This document shows, piece by piece, positions 35,901 to 44,392 of a stretch of DNA of 64,000 nucleotides. The notes below the pieces were generated by a model. It was not told the origin of the DNA. It ran no database searches and saw only the letters and a list, made by a program, of their open reading frames with translations. The translations under genes and the position numbers were made by a program. Origin of the DNA: Flavobacterium tyrosinilyticum (GTDB taxonomy: Bacteria > Bacteroidota > Bacteroidia > Flavobacteriales > Flavobacteriaceae); contig NZ_JAMOKG010000002.1 in assembly GCF_023656565.1 (NCBI RefSeq), positions 1,517,551 to 1,581,550 of the forward strand. The letters run 5' to 3'. Position 1 is the first letter of the stretch. Every line of letters begins with the position of its first letter.

Positions 35901-37109
35901 TCCTGTAGTATTAATAGTTGCGAGTTTATTACCGCTACATTGCAAACTTACAAGGTCACTAAACCCAGATAGATTTAGGCTAGTCAATAAATTTGCATTA
36001 CAGCTAAGCTCCTGAATCTTTTTCCCTGAAAAAGATAAAGTGCTTAAGCGATTATTTCCAACAGCTACTTTTTCAAGATTAATACAATTAGTTAAATCCA
36101 ATTCTTTTAAAAGATTATTACTAACTGTCAATATTTTCAAATTTGAACAATCTAGCAAATTAAGCTTTTCCAAACTAGTTCTACCGTAAACTAGGCTTGT
36201 AAGAGCAGAACAATACGACAAATCCATCTCAACAGCTCCAAAATTTGCCATCTTAATATCTGTTAGGCTTTTACAATTCTTAAGGTTTAAAGTAAGAGCA
36301 TATCCACCAACCTCCATCCCTGACAATTTGCTTAATTTAATACAATTTTCAGCATTCAGATTCGTAATCTGGCTATTAGCCACAGCCAATTCCTCTAAAC
36401 TAGTACAGCCTGAAATAGTAGCACTCGTTAGTTTGTGATCCATTAGGCTTATATACTTTAAGCTTGTACAATTTGAAGTATTAAGAATAGTTAAAGGATT
36501 GCCATAAAAGGTTGCGTTTACTAATTTACTTAAGTTTGAAATATCTAAATTTTGAATATAATTACTTTCTAAACTCAAACTTTCAAGATCTTTAAAAGAT
36601 TTAACATTGAGAACAGTTAATTTATTCTTAGCAATTGAAAGATTTTTTAATCCTGTTAGAAGTGTCAAATCTAATGAAGTAAGTAAATTGTTACTGCACT
36701 CTAAAATTTCAATTTTGGATAATCCCGTTAAATTTAAAGAAGTAATTGAGTTGTTTGCGCATCGGAGTGTTTTAAGATCTTTTAGTTCTGAAACGTTCAA
36801 ACTAGATAAGTAACATGAGTTAACGTCTAGCTCTGTAAGATTGACAAACTTTAAAATTCCGGTAAGATCTCTAACGTTAGAAGAATTAATTTTTAAGGAT
36901 ACAATTGGAAGAAGCTCAGATTCTTCAATTTGATTGTTTTCATTAGCATCAACTTTTAAATAATTTCCATTAACATCTTTTGCAACGGAAAAATCTGTAC
37001 CAGATTTGAGCAAAGATTCTCGAAAATAAAGATCTGGAAAGGTTACAACTTGGGCATTTAAACCATTAAAAAAGCAAAAAGATAAAATTAAAAAGTAGAA
37101 TTTCTTCAT
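32970..37109 (-). CDS. Giant leucine-rich repeat surface protein with type IX sorting tail
   Basis: 1379 residues from the ATG at 37109, which starts a signal peptide (MKKFYFLILSFCFFNGLNAQ); an ATG at 37124 lies at the likely transcript start. Residues about 55-925 hold roughly 40 leucine-rich units of 20-23 residues with the frame LxxLxCxxNxLTSLDLS or LExLDVSGC. Then come a linker domain (SFTPNGTYAFMKGNTRLDAN), a beta-sandwich repeat region with DPNDKT and YVHYMIRFENTGTYPAQNIV, and a C-terminal type A sorting domain (YPNPSDQILNI to the end). It is expected to leave through the type IX secretion system, to which porQ in this window belongs. Confidence 0.9.
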   Translation of the reverse strand: MKKFYFLILSFCFFNGLNAQVVTFPDLYFRESLLKSGTDFSVAKDVNGNYLKVDANENNQIEESELLPIVSLKINSSNVRDLTGILKFVNLTELDVNSCYLSSLNVSELKDLKTLRCANNSITSLNLTGLSKIEILECSNNLLTSLDLTLLTGLKNLSIAKNKLTVLNVKSFKDLESLSLESNYIQNLDISNLSKLVNATFYGNPLTILNTSNCTSLKYISLMDHKLTSATISGCTSLEELAVANSQITNLNAENCIKLSKLSGMEVGGYALTLNLKNCKSLTDIKMANFGAVEMDLSYCSALTSLVYGRTSLEKLNLLDCSNLKILTVSNNLLKELDLTNCINLEKVAVGNNRLSTLSFSGKKIQELSCNANLLTSLNLSGFSDLVSLQCSGNKLATINTTGVTSLKKLNCSNNLLTDIAIKQAVNLEEFDCTNNKLASLDVSNLSKLKIFEFGVGNSVLKSLNASGCVLLENLSISNPLELINLSDCTGLKYFYLTNVTYTPYGNVNLNLGNCSNLLTCEVKSRIIDNIDVTNCSKLNSFKVTSASIDKMVFNNNPVLSSVFFEYVTFLNVLDLRILPALTDLYLGTSTVSHVDVSNSSNLTTFTGLNTIPLESVNASGCKKLNAYTIRTKKLDLSGCIDIRGVYYDNNSSLETLDVTGCSKIEEIYVAYNGFHSLKYADCPKLAKLSLISTALTNLDISNYPNLKEVIVGRSNSLTEVTFSSLPLLKRIELFNNSVSSLDLKNIKSLEFLDCSENKLTNLDIQGLANLIELRCTKNKLTSLHASDFRKLEKLDFSYNEIKNINVTNLNNLIQLNCSDNLLDELDVSGSPNINYLTCLRNKFTILDLNNLTKLSSFNCVQNEQLTSLFLSNLNKDVYISFYISSNPNLKYICVDESRVKTFQNEVYRLGYFNCHVNSYCSFTPNGTYAFMKGNTRLDANNNGCEISDLNVPNLKFQIKSSSTEGAVISDDTGFYTFPIQEGNFEVVPKLECADYFTISPSSLNVKIDSQTTPILQDFCLVPNGIRKDLEIVLIPLEEARPGFDTKYKVVYKNKGNVAQSGSIDLAFNDGVLDLIQSTPATSTQVNNKLTWNFNNLKPFESKEIVFTFNVNSPTEIPAINNGDTLSFTGTIKSDGVDELPLDNAFTLSQVVVGSYDPNDKTCLEGSVITPSLIGEYVHYMIRFENTGTYPAQNIVVKDMIDLNKFDISTLIPTSSSHSFVTKISEGNKVEFIFENINLPFDDTNNDGYIAFKIKTKPTLKVGDSFTNDANIYFDYNFPILTNKATSTFKTSTLSTQDFNFSRYLILYPNPSDQILNIAQNDNIAIQSFEIYDILGQLIIAIPNAKTTSNIDISKLKTGNYFIRVKSDKGSSSMKFIKI

Positions 37110-37125
37110 ATGTGGTATTTTCATA

Positions 37126-37133
37126 CAAAAGTA
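37126..37133 (-). promoter_or_regulatory. -7 promoter box of the LRR protein gene
   Basis: On the minus strand this reads TACTTTTG, a match to TAnnTTTG, 17 bases before the chosen ATG at 37109. It places the transcript start close to the alternative ATG at 37124, supporting the shorter protein. Confidence 0.5.
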
Positions 37134-37198
37134 ACTTTTTAACAGAATAACACAACTTTATTTGTTAAAATCTTCTAAACAATATAAAGTTAAGACAT

Positions 37199-37226
37199 AA
37201 AAAAAAGTCCCACATTGCTGTGGGAC
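37199..37226 (-). terminator. Terminator of rpsA
   Basis: The stem GTCCCACA / TGTGGGAC with loop TTGC is followed by eight T on the minus strand, 26 bases after the rpsA stop. Stem core and loop are identical to the terminator at 32935. Confidence 0.9.
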
Positions 37227-37251
37227 CTCTTATTTATAAAAAAGCTAAGAA

Positions 37252-39030
37252 TTATTTTTTCTCAGTTTTTTCCATTTTAGCTTTTAATGCAGCTAATACA
37301 TCATTGTTATCTCCTAAAGTTGCAGCTGGTGCATTTGTAGAAGATGCAGATGAAGTATTTTCAGTTGCAGCTTTCACGTTTTTCTCTTCTTCTTCTCTGA
37401 AGATAGCAGTGTGAGAAGCAACTACTCTTTTGAATTCTTTGTTGAATTCAATTACTTTGAAATCAGCAGTATCACCTTTTTTCAATTTCTTTCCGTCTTC
37501 TTTTTCAAGGTGACGAGTAGGAATGAAAGCAACGATATCATCTCCGAATTCTACAGTAGCTCCTTTGTCAACGATTTCAGAAATCTCACCGTTGTGGATA
37601 GTTCCTACAGCGAAAGAATCTTCGTATTGATCCCAAGGATTAGCAGTAGTTTGTTTGTGACCTAAAGATAATTTACGTCCTTCAACATCTAATTCTAATA
37701 CAACAACATCAAGTTTTTCACCAACGTTTACAAACTCAGATGGGTGTTTGATTTTCTTAGTCCAAGATAAGTCAGAGATGTAGATTAATCCATCAATTCC
37801 TTCTTCTAGTTCTACGAAAATACCAAAGTTTGTAAAGTTTCTAACGATACCTGTATGTTTAGAACCTACTGGGTATTTAGAAGTAATGTCAGTCCATGGA
37901 TCTTGAGTCAATTGTTTGATACCTAATGACATCTTACGATCATCTCTGTCAAGAGTTAAGATAACTGCTTCAACAACATCTCCAACTTTCACGAAGTCCT
38001 GAGCAGAACGTAAGTGAGTTGACCATGACATTTCAGAAACGTGGATTAAACCTTCAACACCTTCAGCAACTTCGATGAAAGCACCGTAATCAGCGATTAC
38101 AACTACTTTACCTTTAACTTTGTCACCAACAGTTAAGTTAGCATCTAAAGCATCCCATGGGTGAGCGTTTAATTGTTTCAATCCTAATTGAATTCTTGTT
38201 TTCTCATCATCGAAATCAAGGATTACAACGTTTAATTTTTGGTCTAATTCAAGAACTTCACTTGGGTGGTTAATTCTACTCCAAGAAAGGTCAGTAATGT
38301 GAATTAATCCGTCAACACCACCTAAGTCAATGAACACACCATAAGAAGTGATGTTTTTAACAACACCTTCTAATACTTGTCCTTTTTGTAATTGACCGAT
38401 GATCTCTTTTTTCTGTACTTCAATATCAGCCTCGATAAGCGCTTTATGAGATACAACAACGTTTTTGAATTCGTGGTTGATTTTTACCACTTTGAATTCC
38501 ATCATTTTGTTTACATATACATCGTAGTCTCTAATTGGCTTAACGTCAATTTGAGATCCAGGTAAGAACGCTTCGATTCCGAAAACGTCAACAATCATAC
38601 CTCCTTTAGTTCTACATTTAACAAAACCGTTAACGATTTCTCCAGTTTCATTAGCTGCAATAACTCTATCCCAAGATTTGATAGTACGTGCTTTTCTGTG
38701 AGATAATACTAATTGACCTGTTTTGTCCTCACGGATGTCAATTAATACTTCTACTTTGTCACCTACTTTTAAGTTTGGGTTGTAACGGAATTCATTTAAA
38801 GAAATAACACCTTCAGATTTAGCATTGATATCAACGATAACGTCTCTATCTGTAATTCTAACAACAACTCCTTCAACTACTTCTTCTTGATCTGTAGCGA
38901 TGAAAGTTTTAGATACTAGTTCTTCAAACTCTTGTAAGTTTTTTTCATCTACTGCATCAATTCCTTCTTGGAAGTTATGCCAGTTAAAATTTGCTAAAAA
39001 CTCTTCTTGTGATTTTAATTGTTCAGACAT
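37252..39030 (-). CDS. rpsA: 30S ribosomal protein S1
   Basis: 592 residues with six S1 RNA-binding domains. Clear repeats are GVVVRITDRDVIVDINAKSE near 57, GVVKNITSYGVFIDLGGVDG near 222, GKVVVIADYGAFIEVAEGVE near 310, GIVRNFTNFGIFVELEEGID near 397 and GEISEIVDKGATVEFGDDIV near 483. The protein binds mRNA on the small subunit and helps initiation, important in Bacteroidota, where Shine-Dalgarno use is weak. The C-terminal 55 residues are a charged, Ala/Asn-rich tail ending AALKAKMEKTEKK. Length is normal for the phylum. Its terminator follows directly. Confidence 0.97.
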   Translation of the reverse strand: MSEQLKSQEEFLANFNWHNFQEGIDAVDEKNLQEFEELVSKTFIATDQEEVVEGVVVRITDRDVIVDINAKSEGVISLNEFRYNPNLKVGDKVEVLIDIREDKTGQLVLSHRKARTIKSWDRVIAANETGEIVNGFVKCRTKGGMIVDVFGIEAFLPGSQIDVKPIRDYDVYVNKMMEFKVVKINHEFKNVVVSHKALIEADIEVQKKEIIGQLQKGQVLEGVVKNITSYGVFIDLGGVDGLIHITDLSWSRINHPSEVLELDQKLNVVILDFDDEKTRIQLGLKQLNAHPWDALDANLTVGDKVKGKVVVIADYGAFIEVAEGVEGLIHVSEMSWSTHLRSAQDFVKVGDVVEAVILTLDRDDRKMSLGIKQLTQDPWTDITSKYPVGSKHTGIVRNFTNFGIFVELEEGIDGLIYISDLSWTKKIKHPSEFVNVGEKLDVVVLELDVEGRKLSLGHKQTTANPWDQYEDSFAVGTIHNGEISEIVDKGATVEFGDDIVAFIPTRHLEKEDGKKLKKGDTADFKVIEFNKEFKRVVASHTAIFREEEEKNVKAATENTSSASSTNAPAATLGDNNDVLAALKAKMEKTEKK

Positions 39031-39411
39031 GCTGATAAAAAAATTTGTATTCTGTTTTTCTCGAGTTTCTCTATGCGATAGAAAATACAGAAGTTGTTTT
39101 ACATAAATGGTTGATTCCTAATGGAAACTCTTCTCTGCCAAAAGGACTGCAAAATTAATACATTTTTCTGAATTAACAAAACAAAACCGATATGATTATC
39201 AGTCAATTGTTTAAGAAGCAGAACAATTTATGTTTTTAAGACGTTTAGTCCCGCTATCCGTTGCAATCTTTTGTGCCGAACCCCGTCACAAAAGGATTTC
39301 CACTTCTATCGGGGCTAAGTTAGAACTTTTTGTTTTTCATAAGATCTTTAGAAACGAAACGTGACAGGTTTAAAAACATTAATTATACTCCAAAAGAACA
39401 AAATACTTCTA
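39031..39411. other. Intergenic region upstream of rpsA with a dispersed repeat
   Basis: About 380 bases. The right part holds the hairpin repeat at 39243-39320 (separate entry). The left part is the rpsA leader, AT-rich with poly-T tracts. No protein gene or RNA gene was recognised. Confidence 0.5.
39243..39320 (-). repeat. Dispersed long-hairpin repeat, copy 2
   Basis: Read on the minus strand it parallels copy 1 at 11311: AGCCCCGATAG, an AATCCTTTTGTG arm, loop CGGGGTTCG, CACAAAAGAT and AGCGGATAGCGGGA. The inner stem CTTTTGTG / CACAAAAG (39268-39275, 39287-39294) is perfect and the outer arms pair with mismatches. Differences from copy 1 at paired positions suggest the structure matters. 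Confidence 0.8.
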
Positions 39412-39906
39412 TTATTCTTCCCAAAACTCTTTCTGGATTTCTTTATATTCACTTCTATTAAAAGAATATTTATTTCCTGAAAACGGACTAAGTTGTTCTA
39501 ACATATAATTCTTTACTGATATATCCATTCTAATACATCGGCCTGCTAAATATTCTACCTTTTCATTATCATGCTTGTGTTTGAATAACATTTCCCTAAT
39601 TTTAGGATAATTTTGCTCTATTAGCGCCTTAAAAGCAAAACAGCGAATCATTGGCTTTTCACATTCAGTCAACAAAACTAAATCATTAGTCTCAACTTCA
39701 TTCACAAATTTTATAAAGCTTACTTGATCTTTCAGCAAATAAGTTAAATAAGGATTTTCTATCCTAAAATCATAATAGACTCTACTAAAATCATCATTTT
39801 TAAGAATTCTATCTAGCTTTGTTGTTGGTGAAAAATTCTCAATTTTCTTTTCACAACTTAAAAGGGCAAACAATATAAATACACACAAAATTTTACAACA
39901 TTTCAT
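39412..39906 (-). CDS. Lipoprotein of unknown function
   Basis: 164 residues. A lipoprotein signal peptide has lipobox ALLSC (Cys near 18). The mature part is helical, with four Cys-containing segments (TECEKPMIRCFAFKALIEQN, YLAGRCIRMD) resembling a HEAT-like helical pair. No family was identified. It follows the small membrane-protein gene by three bases and is probably co-transcribed with it. Confidence 0.7.
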   Translation of the reverse strand: MKCCKILCVFILFALLSCEKKIENFSPTTKLDRILKNDDFSRVYYDFRIENPYLTYLLKDQVSFIKFVNEVETNDLVLLTECEKPMIRCFAFKALIEQNYPKIREMLFKHKHDNEKVEYLAGRCIRMDISVKNYMLEQLSPFSGNKYSFNRSEYKEIQKEFWEE

Positions 39907-39909
39907 TTT

Positions 39910-40263
39910 TCAATAATGTTTTTTAATCCAAAACACTCCTCCCAAAACCGAAAACGGCGCAAAAACAAAAATCGCCAACAATTGCGTGCACGAACTGCCA
40001 CTTGAATTAAACAGTGAGAAAATAGCAAAAGCAACCATGATAATAAAAAGTATAAAATTAACTTTTAAATTTCTAGCTTTCAAAATAAACTGAGTAACAA
40101 ATCCACTTAAAAAAGAAAAGACCGCTCCATAAACAAAAGTCAAAATCATAAATAGTCCTGAAGCTTTAGAATGTGGTTTAACTCCCGAGACTTGAAATAA
40201 CAGCAAAGAAGTAATTACAAAAATTGCATAACCTGCTATTACTGCTAAAATTTGTCTAATCAT
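39910..40263 (-). CDS. Small four-TM membrane protein of unknown function
   Basis: 117 residues from the ATG at 40263 (MIRQILAVIAGYAIFV). The frame stays open up to 40326, but that stretch runs through the nupG-like gene terminator hairpin, so the short start is preferred. Four hydrophobic helices are visible (about 4-24, 36-56, 68-86 and 92-112). No family was recognised. It is followed by a lipoprotein gene with three bases between. Confidence 0.7.
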   Translation of the reverse strand: MIRQILAVIAGYAIFVITSLLLFQVSGVKPHSKASGLFMILTFVYGAVFSFLSGFVTQFILKARNLKVNFILFIIMVAFAIFSLFNSSGSSCTQLLAIFVFAPFSVLGGVFWIKKHY

Positions 40264-40282
40264 AAATTCAATCTTTTTAAAC

Positions 40283-40318
40283 AACAAACCCGACAAATAA
40301 AAATTTATCGGGTTTGTT
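40283..40318 (-). terminator. Terminator of the nucleoside permease gene
   Basis: A perfect 11-bp stem (AACAAACCCGA / TCGGGTTTGTT) with a T-rich downstream side on the minus strand lies 12 bases after the permease stop. Confidence 0.85.
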
Positions 40319-40329
40319 TTATGCATTTT

Positions 40330-41706
40330 TTAATGACTCAAATTCTCAATTTCCTTTGGATCATGTTTATGTTTAAACAAAATAGCAAAAGCGATTGCGA
40401 TCACCAAAGCATAAGCTGCAAATGATAACCAGATTGTATGCCAATCTTTCATTAAAATTGGATTTGCAAAAATTCCGTCTGCAGAAATTGAATTTCCTTG
40501 TCCTTTTACAAATTCCACCATTTTCTCATTAGTAGCATCCGTTTGTAAAAATCCAGCCAATTCTGTTGTATTAGCAAATGATTTTGTAAAGAAACGATCA
40601 ATTGCCCATCCAGAAGTTAAACTTCCTAAAACCGCTCCTACTCCATTGGTCATCATCATAAATAAACCTTGCGCAGAAGAACGAATTTTAGAATCTGTAT
40701 TGCTTTCCACAAATAAAGAACCCGAAATATTAAAGAAATCAAATGCCATTCCGTAAACGATACAAGATAGAATAATCATCCATAACCCTCCTATTGGATC
40801 TCCAAAAGCAAATAATCCAAAACGAAGAACCCAAGCCAACATACTAATCAACATAACCTGTTTGATACCGAAACGTCTCAAGAAAAACGGAATAGCTAGA
40901 ATAAACAAGGTTTCAGAAACCTGAGAAATCGACATTATAATAGTCGAATATTTTATTACGAAAGAATCTGCGTATTTTGGAAAATGCTTGAACTCATCTA
41001 AAAATACATCGCCATAAGCATTTGTCAATTGTAATGCTCCTCCTAAAAACATAGAAAAAACAAAAAACAAAGCCATTTTGTAGTTTGCAAACAATTTGAA
41101 AGATTCTAAACCAAAAGTTTCAATCCAAGTTGCATTTTCTTTAATCAAACGCTGCGGCTCACATTTTGGTAAAGTAAAAGCATAAACTCCAAGAATTAAA
41201 GCACCAACTCCAGCAATATAAAACTGATATTCAGTCGCCTTACTTCCACTTAAATTCGTAATCCACATGGCTACAATAAAACCAATTGTTCCCCAAACAC
41301 GAATTGGCGGAAAGTCTTTTACAATGTTTTTATTATTTAATTTAAGCGAAGTATAAGATATTGAATTACTTAAAGCGATTGTTGGCATATAACAGCACAT
41401 CGCTAAAAGCATAACAACAATAAAAGTATCTGGCGTAGCAACTTGTGCAATCCCGAATAGCACTACCGCATAAAGAATATGAAGAGCACCGTATAATTTT
41501 TCGGCATTAATCCATCTGTCGGCAATAATACCTGTAAGTGTAGGCATAAAAAGAGAAGCGATTCCCATGGTTCCGAAAACTAGTCCGAATTGAGTTCCTT
41601 CCCAGTTTTTTGTTCCAAACCAATAATTTCCAATTGTTATAAGCCAGGCTCCCCAAACAAAAAATTGAAGAAAGCTCATTAAAATCAATCTATTTTTAAT
41701 CCCCAT
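40330..41706 (-). CDS. Nucleoside:H+ symporter family MFS permease
   Basis: 458 residues with 12 predicted helices. The sequence fits the NupG/XapB branch of MFS: N-terminal SFLQFFVWGAWLITIGNYWF, GLVFGTMGIASLFMPTLTGI in helix two, and FPPIRVWGTIGFIVAMW near 130. A soluble insertion near 390-420 lies before the last helix. It likely imports nucleosides by proton symport. Upstream is cmk (cytidylate kinase), 69 bases away, which hints at pyrimidine salvage; this functional pairing is inference. Confidence 0.85.
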   Translation of the reverse strand: MGIKNRLILMSFLQFFVWGAWLITIGNYWFGTKNWEGTQFGLVFGTMGIASLFMPTLTGIIADRWINAEKLYGALHILYAVVLFGIAQVATPDTFIVVMLLAMCCYMPTIALSNSISYTSLKLNNKNIVKDFPPIRVWGTIGFIVAMWITNLSGSKATEYQFYIAGVGALILGVYAFTLPKCEPQRLIKENATWIETFGLESFKLFANYKMALFFVFSMFLGGALQLTNAYGDVFLDEFKHFPKYADSFVIKYSTIIMSISQVSETLFILAIPFFLRRFGIKQVMLISMLAWVLRFGLFAFGDPIGGLWMIILSCIVYGMAFDFFNISGSLFVESNTDSKIRSSAQGLFMMMTNGVGAVLGSLTSGWAIDRFFTKSFANTTELAGFLQTDATNEKMVEFVKGQGNSISADGIFANPILMKDWHTIWLSFAAYALVIAIAFAILFKHKHDPKEIENLSH

Positions 41707-41775
41707 ATGATAAAAATTGTTCTTTAGTAAAAATGAAGCGGTAAAACTACCATTTAAAATAATATCTGCAAAAAA

Positions 41776-42468
41776 TTATGCTGTTTTAACAACATCATTC
41801 ACTAATTCTAGAACTGCAGCAAATTGTTCTTCTTTGTTTAAGTAAGAATTATCAATCTCTATGGCGTCATCGGCAATTACAAGAGGAGAATCTTCGCGGT
41901 GTGTATCCATATAATCTCTATCTACAACATTTTTCAAAACTTCTTCATAAGAAACATTATCACCTTTTTGCTGTAATTCATCAAAACGTCTTTGCGCACG
42001 TGTTTCTGCACTTGCGGTCATAAATATTTTTAATTCTGCATTCGGAAAAACTACAGTTCCAATGTCTCTTCCATCCATTACAATGGCTTTATTGGTTCCC
42101 ATTTCCTGCTGCTGCTCTACCAACTTAGAACGAACTTCTGAAACAGCTGCTACTTTACTAACAAAATTAGAAACTTCGATTGTTCTAATTTGTTTCTCCA
42201 CATTCTCACCATTCAAATACATTTCTGCAAAACCTAAATCTGAATTAAACTTAAATTCTAATTTGATATCAGATAATGCTTCAACCAAAGCTTCTTTCTT
42301 AAAAAAATCAGCCTCAATCAAATTATGCTGCATAGCAAAATAGGCAACCGCGCGGTACATTGCCCCAGTATCTACATAAACATATTCCAATTCTTTTGCT
42401 AATTGTTTTGCAAGAGTGCTTTTACCTGTAGATGAAAATCCGTCGATAGCAATGGTAATTTTTTTCAA
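41776..42468 (-). CDS. cmk: Cytidylate kinase
   Basis: 230 residues. The P-loop is GFSSTGKST at 10-18, followed by the CMP-binding motif YVDTGAMYRAVAYFAM near 30-45. MDGRDIGTVVFPNAELKIFMTASAETRAQRR near 132-162 carries the catalytic and lid residues. It phosphorylates CMP and dCMP in nucleotide recycling and DNA precursor supply. The length is typical. It lies 43 bases downstream of an L,D-transpeptidase-type gene and upstream of the nucleoside permease, all on the minus strand. Confidence 0.95.
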   Translation of the reverse strand: MKKITIAIDGFSSTGKSTLAKQLAKELEYVYVDTGAMYRAVAYFAMQHNLIEADFFKKEALVEALSDIKLEFKFNSDLGFAEMYLNGENVEKQIRTIEVSNFVSKVAAVSEVRSKLVEQQQEMGTNKAIVMDGRDIGTVVFPNAELKIFMTASAETRAQRRFDELQQKGDNVSYEEVLKNVVDRDYMDTHREDSPLVIADDAIEIDNSYLNKEEQFAAVLELVNDVVKTA

Positions 42469-42511
42469 TTTTTTATATTTAAATTTTTATTCTTTTAATG
42501 ACAGTTGATTT

Positions 42512-43117
42512 TTAATAATAAATACTCATCAAAATATTCGATTCAGAACTATCAATTAGTCGCGATATTCTGTCAAAGTATTTTTTATTAACCATAGGAC
42601 AGCCAAAACTATTGCAAATGTAGCCATCTTTCTCTTCATATGGAACATCATAATAGTAATGAAAAACAATATCTCGTTTAAAAGCATTACTATTCGTTTT
42701 ATCCAATCCGTAAAGCTTATATGCCCTACCAAACTTTCCGTAATAATGTTTTCCAATGTAATATTTCCCTAATGAAGTGCTTAATGAATTGGGAACGTTG
42801 CTAAAACGAAGCTTGCCTTTAGTACCAGTTTCAGAACCAGAACCATGGGCAACCAAACCTTTATCGATAATTTTATCTGCTTTTAAATCATAAACAAAAA
42901 AGCGATTTTTTCCCGAAGGAATTTTCATATCAACAAAGAAGGCTATTTTGTTATTGTATTGCGGATTTTTATTGATCAGCTTTTTTATATCAGCAATTTG
43001 AAATTCAATTCTTTTATCATTAGAAGATAATAAACCAATTTCTTTACTATCAGATAGCAGTAAGTACCCAACAAAAAGCGCGAGAATAAAAAGGAATACA
43101 ATAATTATTTTTTTCAT
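42512..43117 (-). CDS. Murein L,D-transpeptidase catalytic domain protein
   Basis: 201 residues from the ATG at 43117, where a membrane anchor or signal starts (MKKIIIVFLFILALFVGYLL). The YkuD_2-type catalytic domain covers about 60-195: GLVAHGSGSETGTKG, FSNVPNSLSTSLGKYYIGKHY, then YKLYGLDKTNSNAFKRDIVFH and the nucleophile Cys in NSFGCPM near 180. Such enzymes cross-link or modify peptidoglycan. The second histidine of the active site fits the IVFH segment. The longer start at 43171 adds an implausible N-terminus. Confidence 0.85.
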   Translation of the reverse strand: MKKIIIVFLFILALFVGYLLLSDSKEIGLLSSNDKRIEFQIADIKKLINKNPQYNNKIAFFVDMKIPSGKNRFFVYDLKADKIIDKGLVAHGSGSETGTKGKLRFSNVPNSLSTSLGKYYIGKHYYGKFGRAYKLYGLDKTNSNAFKRDIVFHYYYDVPYEEKDGYICNSFGCPMVNKKYFDRISRLIDSSESNILMSIYY

Positions 43118-43230
43118 TGATTTAGATTCAGAAAAAAACTTTAAATATCGAAGACTAATGCTATTCGGCAATAAAAAGTTCTTGCTTTTTTTTGGATACT
43201 CTTAAATAAAGTCAAATAGAACAGTTTCAA

Positions 43231-44250
43231 TTATTGAAAATTCAATGTTAAACCAAAAAGGCTTGTGTTGGCCGCCAACGTATATCTAGAATATGAATAA
43301 TTGAATTTCAGTTTATTCATTTTTAAACCAAAACCTAAAGAAACGCCAGAAAAGTTACGCTGTTCGTCTACTCTTAATTCTTCGCCTCTTCTAAAATTAT
43401 ATCCTACTCTAAAATTGAATGCTTTTTTAGGAAAAAGCTCAACACCAAAAGCTACGTGCCTTAGCGCATTGTTTACAAAAGAAACTTTTTCTGGACTTGT
43501 AGAACCATCGATATTCGTTTCTCCACGAACTGGATTTGAAAAAGAGATATTCCATTGCTGCAAATTTTCTAAGGAAAGATGCCAGCGAATTGGAACATGT
43601 TCTAATTCTTGAGAAATACCTGCTACAATTTCAAACGGAAGATTTTCTTTAATTCCGGAATAAGTAGTAAACTGTGTCCCCATGTTTCTAAATACAAGGG
43701 CGAAATTTAGGTCATTCATTTCATCTACATATAAAAAACCCAAATCGACTGCACCACCTATCGAATTATAACTTTCTAAAGAAGAAGTTATCAATTTTGC
43801 ACTCGCTCCAATATATAAATCGGTATAAGGAACATTGTACGCGTATCCAACCGATAATGCACCTTCACTTCCTGTAAAATTAGAAGTTGCTTGGCCGTTT
43901 TCATCGTAACCTTCAAATGTACCGTAGTTCACATAAGTAACTCCAGCATAAATAGTCTGCACGTGTCTATCGTAGGTATAAGCGTATGATGCTGTACCAT
44001 AAGAGGCTTCGCCATAATAACTTCCGTAATTCAATGCCAAATGATTGTCCATGTCTGCGTTTATAAGAGCGGGATTTGACATAGCTTGATTAACATCTTC
44101 ATCATATATGGTAATAACATCTCCTCCTAATGCGGCCTGTCTTGGCGAAGTTGTCAAATTTAAAAACTGGTAAGTGTAGCGCCCTCCAACTTGTCCGAAA
44201 GAAGACGAACAAATTAAGATTATAAAAAATAAAACAACTTTTTTAAGCAT
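43231..44250 (-). CDS. porQ: Type IX secretion system protein PorQ
   Basis: 339 residues from the ATG at 44250, with a signal peptide (about 1-20, SSSFGQ). The mature N-terminus GGRYTYQFLNLTTSPRQAAL, followed by GGDVITIYDEDVNQAMSNPA, is the PorQ hallmark. The rest is a PorV-like outer membrane beta barrel ending in YSRYTLAANTSLFGLTLNFQ. PorQ is an outer membrane partner in the attachment complex of the type IX system that processes C-terminal-tail cargo such as the LRR protein here. It lies between lon and the L,D-transpeptidase gene. Confidence 0.9.
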   Translation of the reverse strand: MLKKVVLFFIILICSSSFGQVGGRYTYQFLNLTTSPRQAALGGDVITIYDEDVNQAMSNPALINADMDNHLALNYGSYYGEASYGTASYAYTYDRHVQTIYAGVTYVNYGTFEGYDENGQATSNFTGSEGALSVGYAYNVPYTDLYIGASAKLITSSLESYNSIGGAVDLGFLYVDEMNDLNFALVFRNMGTQFTTYSGIKENLPFEIVAGISQELEHVPIRWHLSLENLQQWNISFSNPVRGETNIDGSTSPEKVSFVNNALRHVAFGVELFPKKAFNFRVGYNFRRGEELRVDEQRNFSGVSLGFGLKMNKLKFNYSYSRYTLAANTSLFGLTLNFQ

Positions 44251-44322
44251 TTGTTTTTGGCGCACCTATATGGGAATAACGCAAGTGCAAATATAAAATT
44301 ATATAACACTAAAAATAAACTA

Positions 44323-44372
44323 CAATAAAAAAAATCCAAATTCCAATTTTGATAATTGGGATTTGGATTTTA
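44323..44372 (-). terminator. Terminator of lon
   Basis: The 17-bp stem AAATCCAAATTCCAATT / AATTGGGATTTGGATTT (one G-T pair) is followed on the minus strand by eight T. It lies about 22 bases after the lon stop and shares its sequence with the terminator at 28825. Confidence 0.9.
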
Positions 44373-44392
44373 TATAATGTGATTTAAAATTT

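Noticed and set aside
40264..40326. Upstream extension of the small membrane protein (MHKTNPINFYLSG)
   Set aside because: It reads through the terminator hairpin of the preceding gene; the inner start at 40263 gives a normal membrane protein.
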